NCBI RefSeq assembly: GCF_900109995.1
Contig: NZ_FOCB01000016.1
Coordinates: 4,443-68,442 of the forward strand
Source: Pseudomonas sp. ok272
Lineage (GTDB): Bacteria > Pseudomonadota > Gammaproteobacteria > Pseudomonadales > Pseudomonadaceae
DNA length: 64,000 nt
Direction of reading: 5' to 3'
In this document: positions 43,400-52,303 of the stretch, piece by piece
Layout of the letters: the number at the start of each line of letters is the position of its first letter
Numbering within the stretch: position 1 is the first letter of the stretch
The notes under the pieces: model-generated
The model's database searches: none
What the model was told of the DNA's origin: nothing
What the model saw: the letters and a program-made list of their open reading frames with translations, nothing else
Translations under genes and position numbers: made by a program

Positions 43400-44866
43400 T
43401 TAAGGGTTGACGCAGATGGTGGTGATCTGCGAGTAGAAATCCAGGGAGTGACGACCCCCTTCGCGGCCCAGTCCCGACAGGCGCGTGCCGCCAAACGGGG
43501 TGCGCAGGTCACGCAGGAACCAGGTGTTGACCCAGACCATGCCCACCTCGAAACGCCGCGAAACCTTGTGCGCGCGCTTCAAGTCGCGGGTCCACAGGGC
43601 GGTGGCCAGGCCGTACGCGGAGTCGTTGACCCGGCGTATGACTTCCTCGTCGCTGTCGAACGGGGCGATGTGGCACACCGGGCCGAACACTTCTTCGCGC
43701 ACGCAGCGGGCGTCGTCGCCCAGGCCGGTCCAGATCGTTGGCTGCACGTAGGCGCCGTTGTCGCGGGCATCACCGAACACCGGCACGCCGCCGCCCGTCA
43801 CCAACGTGGCGCCTTCCTGGCGGGCCAGGTCGAAATAGCCCAGCACCTTGTCGCGGTGCTTGTGGGAGATCAGCGAACCCATGTTCACCCCGTCTTCATC
43901 CGGGTAGCCGATCTTCAGCGCCTCGGCGCCGGCTTTCATGGCCGCGACGAAACGTTCGAAGATCGGCCGCTCGACATACACCCGCTCCGAGCACAGGCAC
44001 ACCTGGCCCGAGTTGGTGAAGCTGGAGCGCAGCACGCCGGCCACCGCCGCGTCGAAATCGCAGTCGGCAAACACCACGGCGGCGTTCTTGCCGCCCAGTT
44101 CGAACGACACATCACGCACACCGTCGGCGGCGACTTTCATGATGGTCTCGCCGGTGCGCGACTCGCCGGTGAAGGTGATCGCGTCGACGTCCTTGTTGCG
44201 GGTCAGGAACTCACCGGCCGAGCCCGGGCCAAAGCCGTGCACCAGGTTGAACACCCCGGCCGGCAGGCCGACGTCGTGCATCACCTCGGCCAGCAGGGTG
44301 GCGGTGGACGGTGAGTCTTCGGACGGCTTGATCACCACCGAGTTGCCGCAGGCCAGGGCCGGGGCGACTTTCCAGGTCATCAGCAGCATCGGCAGGTTCC
44401 ACGGCGAAATAATCGCCACCACGCCATGGGGCTTGCGCACCGAGTAGCTGAACACGTCGTTGCCGTCGCTGGCGCGCATCTCGAAGCACTCGCTGCCGGC
44501 CTGGTTGATCAGCTCGGCGAAGGTGCGAAAGTTGTGGATGCCCCGGGCGATGTCCAGGGTGCGCGCCTGCTGCACCGGGCGGCCGGTGTCGGCCACTTCG
44601 GCGGCGACGAAGTCTTCGAAGCGCCGTTCGATACCATCGGCGATCTTGTGCAGCATCTGTGCCCGCTGGCTGGCGCTGTAGTCGCCCCACGGACCGTGCT
44701 GCGCAGCCTTGGCGGCGGCGACGGCAGCATCGACCTGGGCCTGGTCGGCCTCGCAGACGTGGCTCAGGGGCGTGCCGTCGATGGGCGAAATATTCGGGAA
44801 GGTCTGCGCACTGGCGACGAATTCGCCCGCGATGTAGTGACGCAGCAACGGCAAGGGTGCAGACAC
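43400..44866 (-). CDS. nbaE: 2-aminomuconate-semialdehyde dehydrogenase
   Basis: 488-residue NAD-dependent aldehyde dehydrogenase, hydroxymuconic/aminomuconic semialdehyde type. The catalytic pair is Glu in VSFELGGKNAAVVF and Cys in FTNSGQVCLCSERVYVERP; the NAD-binding FTGESRTGETI is present. I place the start at GTG 44866: GGAGG lies five bases before it, whereas the ATG 18 bases upstream has no ribosome site. First gene of the nba-like operon; the 400-bp upstream region holds REPs and the 145-bp element. Confidence 0.9.
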   Translation of the reverse strand: MSAPLPLLRHYIAGEFVASAQTFPNISPIDGTPLSHVCEADQAQVDAAVAAAKAAQHGPWGDYSASQRAQMLHKIADGIERRFEDFVAAEVADTGRPVQQARTLDIARGIHNFRTFAELINQAGSECFEMRASDGNDVFSYSVRKPHGVVAIISPWNLPMLLMTWKVAPALACGNSVVIKPSEDSPSTATLLAEVMHDVGLPAGVFNLVHGFGPGSAGEFLTRNKDVDAITFTGESRTGETIMKVAADGVRDVSFELGGKNAAVVFADCDFDAAVAGVLRSSFTNSGQVCLCSERVYVERPIFERFVAAMKAGAEALKIGYPDEDGVNMGSLISHKHRDKVLGYFDLARQEGATLVTGGGVPVFGDARDNGAYVQPTIWTGLGDDARCVREEVFGPVCHIAPFDSDEEVIRRVNDSAYGLATALWTRDLKRAHKVSRRFEVGMVWVNTWFLRDLRTPFGGTRLSGLGREGGRHSLDFYSQITTICVNP

Positions 44867-45027
44867 ATCAACCTCCGGAAACATGGGTAGTCGGAGGGAG
44901 TGTAGGGAGAGTGGCTATTAGCGAATAATAAAAAGGTTGGGGGTGGCTATAGCGATCTGGAATAGATGGGGCTCGCTCCTACGGGGATCAATGGGGTAAA
45001 CACGGTTTGCGCTACGCCGCCGCCCCT

Positions 45028-45271
45028 GTGGGAGCGGGCTTGCCCGCGAAGGCGCCAGCACCGTCAACATCGATGCTGCCTGACCCACCCTGTTCGCGGG
45101 CAAGCCTTAATGCCAGTCAGTTAAGGCGCCAAACCTGTGGGAGCGAGCCTGCTCGCGAAGACGGCAACACAGCCAACATCTCCGTTGACTGACCTACTGC
45201 TATCGCGAGCAGGCTCGCTCCCACGTGGGTTTCGCTTAACTGACTGGCATTAGGGCAAGCCTCGCTCCTAC
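45028..45271. repeat. REP doublet interrupted by a 145-bp element, in the nba upstream region
   Basis: Left arm at 45028. The right arm, TTCGCGGGCAAGCCT, is cut at 45107 and resumes with a duplicated GGGCAAGCCT at 45253-45262, then CGCTCCTAC. The last bases include the TAG stop of the LysR gene. A further half-arm (GCTCGCTCCTACGGG) lies at 44970-44984. No other feature was recognised in 44867-45267. Confidence 0.85.
45108..45252. mobile_element. 145-bp MITE-like element with IS4-type ends carrying a REP doublet (copy 2)
   Basis: Identical in all 145 bases to the copy at 12251-12395, with the same perfect 18-bp terminal inverted repeats. Flanked by the 10-bp direct repeat GGGCAAGCCT (45098-45107 and 45253-45262), the reverse complement of the target at copy 1. 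It therefore entered the same point of the REP motif in the opposite orientation relative to the target. No transposase gene. Lies between the LysR gene and nbaE. Confidence 0.8.
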
Positions 45272-46233
45272 GGGATCGGCAATCGTTCATCCGACTCGCT
45301 GCGCGCCTGGTTCAAACACTCGCGAAACAGCCGCGCGGCGGGGCCCAGGGCGCGGGTGTTGGAGAAGAAGCAGCCGATGTCGCCAAACTGCAACGGCGCG
45401 CCCAGGTCGAAGGCCTTGAGCAGGCCGGCGCTGACGAACTGTTGCGAGGCCTCAAAGGGCATCAGCGCCACGGTCTGCTGGTCTTGCATCAGGGTGATGT
45501 TGGTGAGGATCGACAGCGACTCGACCACGTTGCCCGGCGTCGCCAGGTCTGCGTCGGCGAACAGCTTGTCGGCGGTGCGCCGCAGCAGGGAATCGCGGGT
45601 CGGCAGCACCCATGGGTACGCATGCAAGTCCGCCAGGCTGACCGGCGACTGTTGGTGCAGCGGGTGGTTCGCCCCGGCCACGATGCTCAACTCCTCGGCG
45701 TACAACACCTCGACATCGAGCATCGGCGACTCATTGCGCCAACGCCAATCGTCCGGCACCCGGCCCACCACCAGGTCCACTTCGCCCACCGCCAGGGCCG
45801 GGAACAACTGATCCATCTGCCCGACCCGCAACGACACCAGCACCCCCGGCGCCTGTTGCTTGAGCAATTGCATGGCCCGAGGCAGCAGCGAAGTGGATGC
45901 GGAGATCAGCGTACCGACCATCACGTGCCCGCTGGTGCCCTCCTGGAAGGCGTTGACCTCGTCGGTCAGCGAGCGCAGTTCCGCCAACAGCGACTTGGCC
46001 CGGCGCACCACCAACTCGCCCAGCTCAGTGGCGCTGACCCCGCGATTGCCACGAATCAGCAACGGCGCATCGAAATACGACTCCAGCTCATGAATGATCT
46101 TGGTCACGGCCGGCTGGGTCAGGTTCAACGCCTGAGCGGCCCGGACCAGGGAGCCGCTTTGCAGCACCTGGTCGAACACCACCAGTTGATAGAACTTGAG
46201 TTTGCGCGCAACAGAGATCGTGGTGAACTTCAT
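45268..46233 (-). CDS. nbaR: LysR-family regulator of the nba-like operon
   Basis: 321 residues. The N-terminal winged helix (LKFYQLVVFDQVLQSGSLVRAA, LTQPAVTKIIHELESYF) and effector domain are of the CbbR/PcaQ-like group that responds to aromatic intermediates. Upstream of nbaE and on the same strand, with a 401-bp gap. In KU-7 the regulator closes the cluster; here it precedes it. The stop codon TAG is part of the REP arm GTAGGAGCGAGG, so the C-terminus appears to have been set by a REP insertion. Start ATG 46233; the gene symbol is by context. Confidence 0.8.
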   Translation of the reverse strand: MKFTTISVARKLKFYQLVVFDQVLQSGSLVRAAQALNLTQPAVTKIIHELESYFDAPLLIRGNRGVSATELGELVVRRAKSLLAELRSLTDEVNAFQEGTSGHVMVGTLISASTSLLPRAMQLLKQQAPGVLVSLRVGQMDQLFPALAVGEVDLVVGRVPDDWRWRNESPMLDVEVLYAEELSIVAGANHPLHQQSPVSLADLHAYPWVLPTRDSLLRRTADKLFADADLATPGNVVESLSILTNITLMQDQQTVALMPFEASQQFVSAGLLKAFDLGAPLQFGDIGCFFSNTRALGPAARLFRECLNQARSESDERLPIP

Positions 46234-46295
46234 GCAGGGCCTCGCACGGGGGTAGAGGCCGCTATAGGTAGCACACTCGCGAGGGGCCGGGAAAT

Positions 46296-47705
46296 CTACG
46301 GCAGGTGGTCCGCCGCAAAGTCCGCCTCCGATCGGGCCAGCAACCGGCCCTTGCGACAGGCCAGTTGAAAACGCTCGAAGTCCCGCTCGTTCTGGTCGGC
46401 GTAGGTCTTGGCATACTGCATCAGCGCCTCGCTCAAGGTGTCGCTCTTGCCGATGTAGCCGCTGATCTGCGCGGCTTGCCCGCTGGCCTTGGCATGGGCG
46501 CGGGCCAGTGCCCGGCCACAGGTGCGGGCGTAGGCGGCGAAGGCTTCGTCGTCGAAGGTTTCCAGCTCCGCCGAGACCTTCATGTCGCGCAATTGGCGCA
46601 CGTAGAAGTGCCGGCCGTTGGGGCCGGTGGTCCAGCCCAGGAACAGGTCGCTGGCCGATTGCATCAGGCGCTGGCCCTCGACCACCCGCTGGCCATTGTG
46701 CCGGGGCGACTTGACCTTGACGAAGTTGGCCAGCACCGAGGGCCGGGCCTCCTTGAACTGGAGGAACAGCGGGCGCTCCTGGTTGTCGGTCATCAGCGCC
46801 ACCAGGCAACGGGTGCCGACGCTGCCCACACCGACCACCTTGAACGCCATGTCCTGGACCTCGAAGCGCCCCAGCAAATTGCGCCGGTCACCGACCAGCG
46901 TGGCGCGGTAGTCACGCATGAACGTGTCGTACAGCGGCCGCCAGTCGCTCAGGCGCAACCAGTCGTCCTCGGCGTCGAGCAGGGTGGTGTGGTTGTGCAG
47001 GTGGAAGATTTCCGGCAGGTCATCGCGAATCAACAAGCGGCCCTGGGCATCGCGCTCGCTGATCTTGGGCAGCAGCTCGGCGTGGGTGCGCCGTGCGGCT
47101 TTGTCGATGGCCCGTTGCACGTGTTCCAGGGTGTTTTCCGAACGGGCGCGCTGGAGCAGGTCGGTGTAGCTGATGGAGTCGTACCAGATTTCCAGGGCGC
47201 TCTGTTCGGCGCACTCGGCCATGCTCTTCTGGTAGGCAGCCACCACCTGGTGGCAGACGTCTTCCTCCACCGAGACCCCGTGGCGCAGGTCGCGGGCGGC
47301 CACCAGGAAACTCGCCACCAGCCGCTTGAGGTCCCACTCCCAGGGCCCCGGGTGCACCTCGTCGAAGTCGTTGACGCTGAACAGCAGATTGCGCTCGGGC
47401 GTGGCAAAACCGCCGAAGTTCATCAGGTGGCAGTCACCGCAAATCATCGAGCGCATGCCCATGTCCGGTGTGCCGGCCAGGTCGTGGGCCTGCAACAAGG
47501 CATTGCCGCGATAGAAGGTAAACGGCGAGACCAGCATGCGCCCGTAACGCAGCGCCACCAGCGACTGCACGCGGCCTTCGCTGGAGAGTTTGATCAACGG
47601 GATCGGGTCGCGCTTGATGTGCCCGGGGTGGGCATGGGAACTGCGCGGACACAGCTTGCGCGCATCCTTGCCTTGTTTGAGGCGGTCTTTGACGGTGGTG
47701 CTCAT
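46296..47705 (-). CDS. DUF2252 family protein
   Basis: 469 residues with the DUF2252 pattern: RMLVSPFTFYRGNALLQAHDLA, MICGDCHLMNFGGFATPERNLLFSVNDFDE, and a C-terminal EGQRLMQSASDLFLGW plus RQLRDMKVS. The GDCHLMNFG...NDFDE block resembles the catalytic loop and metal-binding DFD of the protein-kinase-like/aminoglycoside phosphotransferase fold, so a small-molecule kinase is possible; no substrate is known. AAGGGA lies six bases before ATG 47705. A single gene, 62 bases upstream of the LysR gene on the same strand. Confidence 0.85.
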   Translation of the reverse strand: MSTTVKDRLKQGKDARKLCPRSSHAHPGHIKRDPIPLIKLSSEGRVQSLVALRYGRMLVSPFTFYRGNALLQAHDLAGTPDMGMRSMICGDCHLMNFGGFATPERNLLFSVNDFDEVHPGPWEWDLKRLVASFLVAARDLRHGVSVEEDVCHQVVAAYQKSMAECAEQSALEIWYDSISYTDLLQRARSENTLEHVQRAIDKAARRTHAELLPKISERDAQGRLLIRDDLPEIFHLHNHTTLLDAEDDWLRLSDWRPLYDTFMRDYRATLVGDRRNLLGRFEVQDMAFKVVGVGSVGTRCLVALMTDNQERPLFLQFKEARPSVLANFVKVKSPRHNGQRVVEGQRLMQSASDLFLGWTTGPNGRHFYVRQLRDMKVSAELETFDDEAFAAYARTCGRALARAHAKASGQAAQISGYIGKSDTLSEALMQYAKTYADQNERDFERFQLACRKGRLLARSEADFAADHLP

Positions 47706-47964
47706 GGCGTCCCTTACTAGGCGTGTGCAGTGCCGTTTTAGCGGTGGCAGGCGTGGGTTGGATGAGTCAAACGCTAGCAGGGAATTGAGGGTTGGCCAGT
47801 GGGCTGCAACGCACGAGAGCAGAGTGCTTTGTGGTTGTGTGTAGGACGTATCCGATATTTGAGTGGGGTTTGGCATCAGGGGCGCGTTTACACGGCCCTG
47901 GCGATCTGCATGCCGTGTGAAGCGTTAGGCTTTTGATCCCTTTCCCGCTCCCTGGAGCCATCGC

Positions 47965-49008
47965 ATGAGTACACAAAAAACCTCTCAACCCAACCCCGCT
48001 GATCCCCCTCGGCGCATAGAGGACGAGCGCTTCGGTGAAGTCCTGGCGCTGATTCAGGGAGCCAGGCTGCAGGCCATGCAAGCGGTGAACACGCAACTGA
48101 TCGAGCTGTATTGGCAGGTCGGTGGGTACATCAGCCATAAGTTGGCGCTGGCCGAGTGGGGCGACGCGGTGGTCAGTCAGTTGGCTGACCACCTGGCCCT
48201 GACCCAGCCGGGGTTGCGTGGTTTTACGCGACGTAACCTGTTCCGTATGCGCCAGTTCTATGAGACTTATCGGGATGATGAAAAAGTGTCAGCACTGCTG
48301 ACACAATTGCCCTGGACCCAAAACCTGATCATTTTGAGCCAAAGCAAACACCCGCAAGAACGTGAGTTTTACCTGCGCTTGGCCATCCAGGAAAAGTGGT
48401 CGACCCGTGAACTGGAGCGCCAATTCAAAACAGCGCTGTTCGAACGTAGCGTCACCCGCCCGGCAACGATCTCGCCAGTGCTGGAACAGACGCATCCCAA
48501 GGCGTTGGACGTGTTCCGCGACGCCTACATGGTCGAGTTTCTCGGGCTGCCCAGTGACCATGTCGAGGCTGACCTGCACCGAGGATTACTGGCCCGCCTC
48601 AAGGATTTCCTGACCGAGCTGGGGCGCGACTTCTGCTTTGTCGGCAGCGAGTACCCGCTGCAAGTGGGCGGGCGCGACTTCGCGCTGGACTTGCTGTTCT
48701 TCCACCGTGAGCTGAACTGTTTGGTGGCTGTCGAGCTGAAGGTCGGTCGTTTCGAGCCAGAGTACCTGGGCAAGCTGGACTTCTATCTCGAAGCGCTGGA
48801 CCGCAACGAGCGTAAAGACCATGAGAACCCTGCCATTGGCGTGCTGCTGTGTGCCAGCAAGGACGACGAAGTGGTGGAGTACGCGCTGAATCGCTCGTTG
48901 TCGCCGGCCTTGGTCGCCGAGTACCAGACGCTATTGCCGGACAAACAGCTGTTGCAGGCCAAGTTGCACGAGTTTTATGCACTGAATGCGGCGCAAGAAG
49001 AGACCTGA
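47965..49008 (+). CDS. YhcG-type (DUF1016) PDDEXK nuclease domain protein
   Basis: 347 residues. The N-terminal DUF1016 domain is clear (about residues 20-180: QLIELYWQVGGYIS, FTRRNLFRMRQFYETY, LPWTQNLIILSQSK). The C-terminal PDDEXK nuclease domain has DFALDLLFFHRELNCLVAVELKVGRFEPEYLGKLDFYLEALD, which contains the Asp and the ExK pair. Such proteins are accessory genes often found near restriction and other defence or mobile loci, and some resolve recombination intermediates. Here it stands alone between housekeeping-looking genes. A sporadic, probably acquired gene. Confidence 0.88.
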   Translation: MSTQKTSQPNPADPPRRIEDERFGEVLALIQGARLQAMQAVNTQLIELYWQVGGYISHKLALAEWGDAVVSQLADHLALTQPGLRGFTRRNLFRMRQFYETYRDDEKVSALLTQLPWTQNLIILSQSKHPQEREFYLRLAIQEKWSTRELERQFKTALFERSVTRPATISPVLEQTHPKALDVFRDAYMVEFLGLPSDHVEADLHRGLLARLKDFLTELGRDFCFVGSEYPLQVGGRDFALDLLFFHRELNCLVAVELKVGRFEPEYLGKLDFYLEALDRNERKDHENPAIGVLLCASKDDEVVEYALNRSLSPALVAEYQTLLPDKQLLQAKLHEFYALNAAQEET

Positions 49009-49152
49009 TCAGTGGACGCTGGCCGAGCAGAGCGCTGGCGGGTCCAGCCAACGCCGGATGAAACATCGGCCATTATTATTGAGGCCCTGTCGATTTTCGA
49101 CCCGGCTATTCGACAAGGAAGTCAGCCACTCAATCCCCAAGGAGCAACCGCC

Positions 49153-49590
49153 ATGCGATTCATGATTCTGATCAAGGCCAGCGCCGATTCCGAAGCCGGG
49201 CAGATGCCCAGCGAAGCGCTGCTGACGGCGATGGGCAACTACAACGAGGCGCTGGTCAAGGCCGGCATCATGCTCGGCGGCGATGGCCTGCACCCCAGCA
49301 GCAAAGGCGCGCGCGTGCGCTTCGCCGGCGGCCAGCACATCGTCACCGACGGTCCGTTCGCCGAGACCAAGGAGCTGCTCGCCGGCTACTGGCTGTGGCA
49401 GGTCAAGTCCAGGGAAGAAGCCATCGAATGGGTCAAGCGCTGCCCCAATCCGATGCCAGGCACCGAGGCCGAGATCGAGATCCGCCAGGTGTTCGAGGCC
49501 GAAGACTTCGGCGCCGAGTTCACCCCCGAACTGCGCGCCCAGGAAGAACGCGTATGGGCCCAGGCCCAGGAACAGGCGAAGAAGCGCTAA
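49153..49590 (+). CDS. YciI-like (DGPF domain) protein
   Basis: 145 residues of the YCII/DGPFAETKE family: MRFMILIKASADSEAG at the start and the signature VTDGPFAETKELLAGYW with its conserved His/Asp pair. Often encoded beside ECF sigma factors or in stress loci; no sigma gene is adjacent here. Function unknown. AAGGAGC lies eight bases before ATG 49153. Confidence 0.88.
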   Translation: MRFMILIKASADSEAGQMPSEALLTAMGNYNEALVKAGIMLGGDGLHPSSKGARVRFAGGQHIVTDGPFAETKELLAGYWLWQVKSREEAIEWVKRCPNPMPGTEAEIEIRQVFEAEDFGAEFTPELRAQEERVWAQAQEQAKKR

Positions 49591-49809
49591 AGCTCGCCAC
49601 GATCCCCTTGTGGGCGCGAACAAGCGCGCTCGCCACCGGCTGTTTCTTCGATATCGGGACGTCCTTAAGTGAGCCGTATTGCGCTCAGACCGGGGCTTCG
49701 GGGCGTCCACCGGCCAAGCGGGTTATCGCGATTTTGTGGCTTTATGCTAGCATCTGGGCGCGTAGCGGAATGTCGGCTCGCCCAGGTACCCGGTAAAGGA
49801 AGACCCACG

Positions 49810-50634
49810 TTGAGACCCATCAGAGCGCTGCGAACACTGGCCAGTCTGGTTCCCCGCGGCTTGTTGCTCGTACTGCTGTGCAGCGCGTTCGGGGTGCAGG
49901 CCGACCAGGTGATCGGTCGCTTCAATTCGGTGGCCGGGCCTTTCAGTCACATGGAGACCCCGGCCGGCAGGGCGTACTTGAGCCTGCACGAGCGCAAGAT
50001 GCAGGTGCAACTGCCGGACGACTGGCGTGAAAGCACCGTTGAAACCACGATGGAGCTGGACGGCGACACGGCGGTGGTCATGAGCTATCGCACCGCCCAG
50101 TGCGACTCGCAAACCGCCCTGGTGGTGATCTCCGGCAAGACGGTCTGGGGCCCTTATCGACTGGGGGGCTGTGGCGACATGCTGGCCTTCCAGCGCAGTG
50201 AAGACGGCAAGAGTTTCGTCGCCATGCAGATGAATGGCCCGCGTTCCGAGGCCTGGACCTATTCCTCGAAGGATAAGAATTTCCGTGGGCCGATGAAGGT
50301 CGACCTGCCGGGGCTGCTCAAAGGCCTGGCCAAGGCCCGGCCGCCACTGCCCGCCGCACCGGCGCCCAAGCCACCCGTGGCCACCAAGCCTGCTCCGGTG
50401 GCCAAGACCGCAGCGGCTTCCGTGCCCCCCGTGCCCTCTGCGCGCACGCTGCCTTCCACGCCCCCCGCACCGCCTGCGCCCAAGCCCGTGGCCAAACCGC
50501 CGGCCAAGGTGCCGATTCCTTCCGCGCTGCCGCAGCCGGTGGCCGATGCGGTCGTCGAACATGCCCAGGCCAGTACGCCGCCCAGGCGCCGGGTAGAGAT
50601 CAACTTGATCTCCAAGCTGGAGACCGAGTCGTGA
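49810..50634 (+). CDS. Exported protein of unknown function, Pro/Ala-rich C-terminus (TTG start)
   Basis: 274 residues. A signal peptide (about residues 1-32, LLLVLLCSAFGVQA|DQ) is followed by a compact domain with two Cys (AQCDSQTA, LGGCGDM) and then a Pro/Ala/Lys-rich stretch (about 175-250) that could span the periplasm or cell wall. No family recognised. The start is TTG 49810, with AAGGAAG eight bases upstream; the frame continues upstream but without a ribosome site or signal-like start. Translation is coupled to the next gene by GTGA (50631-50634). First of a three-gene envelope operon. Confidence 0.7.
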   Translation: MRPIRALRTLASLVPRGLLLVLLCSAFGVQADQVIGRFNSVAGPFSHMETPAGRAYLSLHERKMQVQLPDDWRESTVETTMELDGDTAVVMSYRTAQCDSQTALVVISGKTVWGPYRLGGCGDMLAFQRSEDGKSFVAMQMNGPRSEAWTYSSKDKNFRGPMKVDLPGLLKGLAKARPPLPAAPAPKPPVATKPAPVAKTAAASVPPVPSARTLPSTPPAPPAPKPVAKPPAKVPIPSALPQPVADAVVEHAQASTPPRRRVEINLISKLETES

Positions 50635-52271
50635 CCAGCCAGATGTCGCTCAAGCGATTTGCTCCCCGCCGCTCGCCGGCCCGTGCGTTGATGCACTGGC
50701 TACGGGAAGACAAGAACCCGCTGCCACGACGCCAGGAACGGGTGCTGGTCCTGGTGATGCTGACCCTGACGCTGGCGTACCTGATAGTCGAGATGGGGTT
50801 CAACGCCCGTTTGCTGGACGTGGTCGGTGGCCTGGCCAGTCATCATCAAGTGGAGTCCATCGAGGTCTACGGGCGCTTGATCGCCGGCACGGCAGTGGCC
50901 CTGCTGGGGCTGGGCATGGTGCTGAAGAAGAGTCTGCGCCTGGGCTGGAGCCGCCTTCGCACGACGGCCTGGGCGGTCGCGGTGATCGTCGGCTGTGTGG
51001 GCACCACGTACTTTGCGCAGTTGGCGCTGGTCAATCACCTGGTGGATCGCTCGACGCCCGATGAGCGCGCGCGCGCGGCCTTGGGTGTGCCGATGACGTA
51101 CTTGATGGTGCACCACGATTTCGGCCTGACGGGCCTGGACCTCACCGCCGAGGATTTGCAGCGCCCCGAGGGCAAGACCCTGCTGGCGACGTTTCCCATC
51201 ATGCTGTTGTCGGTGGATCGCCTGACGGATCGCATCAAGCAGCAGGCGCAGGGGTTCTTCGAGTTGTTCGCCGAAACCGTGCGCGGCGATGCCGAGGTTA
51301 ATTATCGCCACTACCAGGACTCCCTCGCCGAGCTGGATGAAAGCTACCGCCAGTACCAGCAGGGCAGCAGTCGCTACCAGGAAGCCATCAGCGCGGCCTC
51401 CATCGCCCGGCACCAGCAACAGGCCTGGAGCGATTACGTGGCGAGCCTCAAGCAACGCAATCGCCGCCTGACCCCCAGCAACGTGCCCCGACGCCACGTC
51501 AACACGGTCCGCCAGTCGCTGCGCGAGAAGGGCATCGCGGTGGCTGACGATTGGCGGCCCAATGATCGCGCGGGGTTCAACCAGGCCGTGGCCCGGAGCG
51601 TGCAACGCGATGCCCGCAACGCCTATGCCTCCGGCTTAGAGTCGATCGGTCGATGGATCGATCCAGGCTTGCCGCGCGGGCAGTTTTTTGCGCAGTTGCC
51701 GATCCAGAACAAGTGGCGCGAGGCGTTGCACTTGCCGTACTTGATCACCCTGCAGCCCGACCTGTCGCCCAGCGGCTTCGAGCAAACCGTGTACCGGCCA
51801 ACCATCAGCTACGATGCCCAGCAGTTGATCGAAGATCGCTTGGTCGACCCGCAGAACTACCGCGACCGAGGCCAAAAGGAGCAGATCGGCCGTGACAGCT
51901 ACCGCGCGCTGATTGTGCCGATGATCGCCCTGCTGTTTTCCCTGCTCGGTGCGTTCACGCACATCTTCAAGTGCCTGGGCTTTTTCACCCGGGCGCTGTG
52001 TTACGTCCCGCCGAGGCTCTATGTGGCCGCCTTCGTCGGCTATGCGCTGGTGGTGCTGACGGTGCCGATGTTCTGGACCAACAAGGTGACCGAGCAGCCG
52101 CTGTTTCTCAGCCTCAAGCAGCAAAGCGGCTCGTCGCTGGGGCTCATGGGCTGGATCATCGCCCATGGCGTGCAGTGGACAGCGCAGGTCCAGCCGGTGT
52201 TTTACCCGCTCAACGAACGGGTGCGCCTGCACCTGCTCGGCGGCCTGACCTACGGTTATCAGCCTCAATGA
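50631..52271 (+). CDS. Inner-membrane protein of unknown function (GTG start)
   Basis: 546 residues. About three hydrophobic segments lie in the first 130 residues (VLVLVMLTLTLAYLIVEMG, then two at about 85-130). A large hydrophilic, helical region (about 150-420, rich in Gln/Tyr/Arg, with SYRQYQQGSSRYQEAIS) follows, then three or four segments near the end (IVPMIALLFSLLGAFTHIF, YVAAFVGYALVVLTVPMFW). No family recognised. Start GTG 50631 has GGAG eight bases before it; the ATG at 50643 has none. Its stop overlaps the reading of the next gene. Confidence 0.7.
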   Translation: MTSQMSLKRFAPRRSPARALMHWLREDKNPLPRRQERVLVLVMLTLTLAYLIVEMGFNARLLDVVGGLASHHQVESIEVYGRLIAGTAVALLGLGMVLKKSLRLGWSRLRTTAWAVAVIVGCVGTTYFAQLALVNHLVDRSTPDERARAALGVPMTYLMVHHDFGLTGLDLTAEDLQRPEGKTLLATFPIMLLSVDRLTDRIKQQAQGFFELFAETVRGDAEVNYRHYQDSLAELDESYRQYQQGSSRYQEAISAASIARHQQQAWSDYVASLKQRNRRLTPSNVPRRHVNTVRQSLREKGIAVADDWRPNDRAGFNQAVARSVQRDARNAYASGLESIGRWIDPGLPRGQFFAQLPIQNKWREALHLPYLITLQPDLSPSGFEQTVYRPTISYDAQQLIEDRLVDPQNYRDRGQKEQIGRDSYRALIVPMIALLFSLLGAFTHIFKCLGFFTRALCYVPPRLYVAAFVGYALVVLTVPMFWTNKVTEQPLFLSLKQQSGSSLGLMGWIIAHGVQWTAQVQPVFYPLNERVRLHLLGGLTYGYQPQ

Positions 52272-52303
52272 ATGCTCATCTTCAGTCTCGAAAGGAGTCG
52301 CCC

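Noticed and set aside
49609..49640. REP-like GTGGGCGCGAACAAGCGCGC sequence after the YciI gene
   Set aside because: Only partial match to the REP core and no partner arm.
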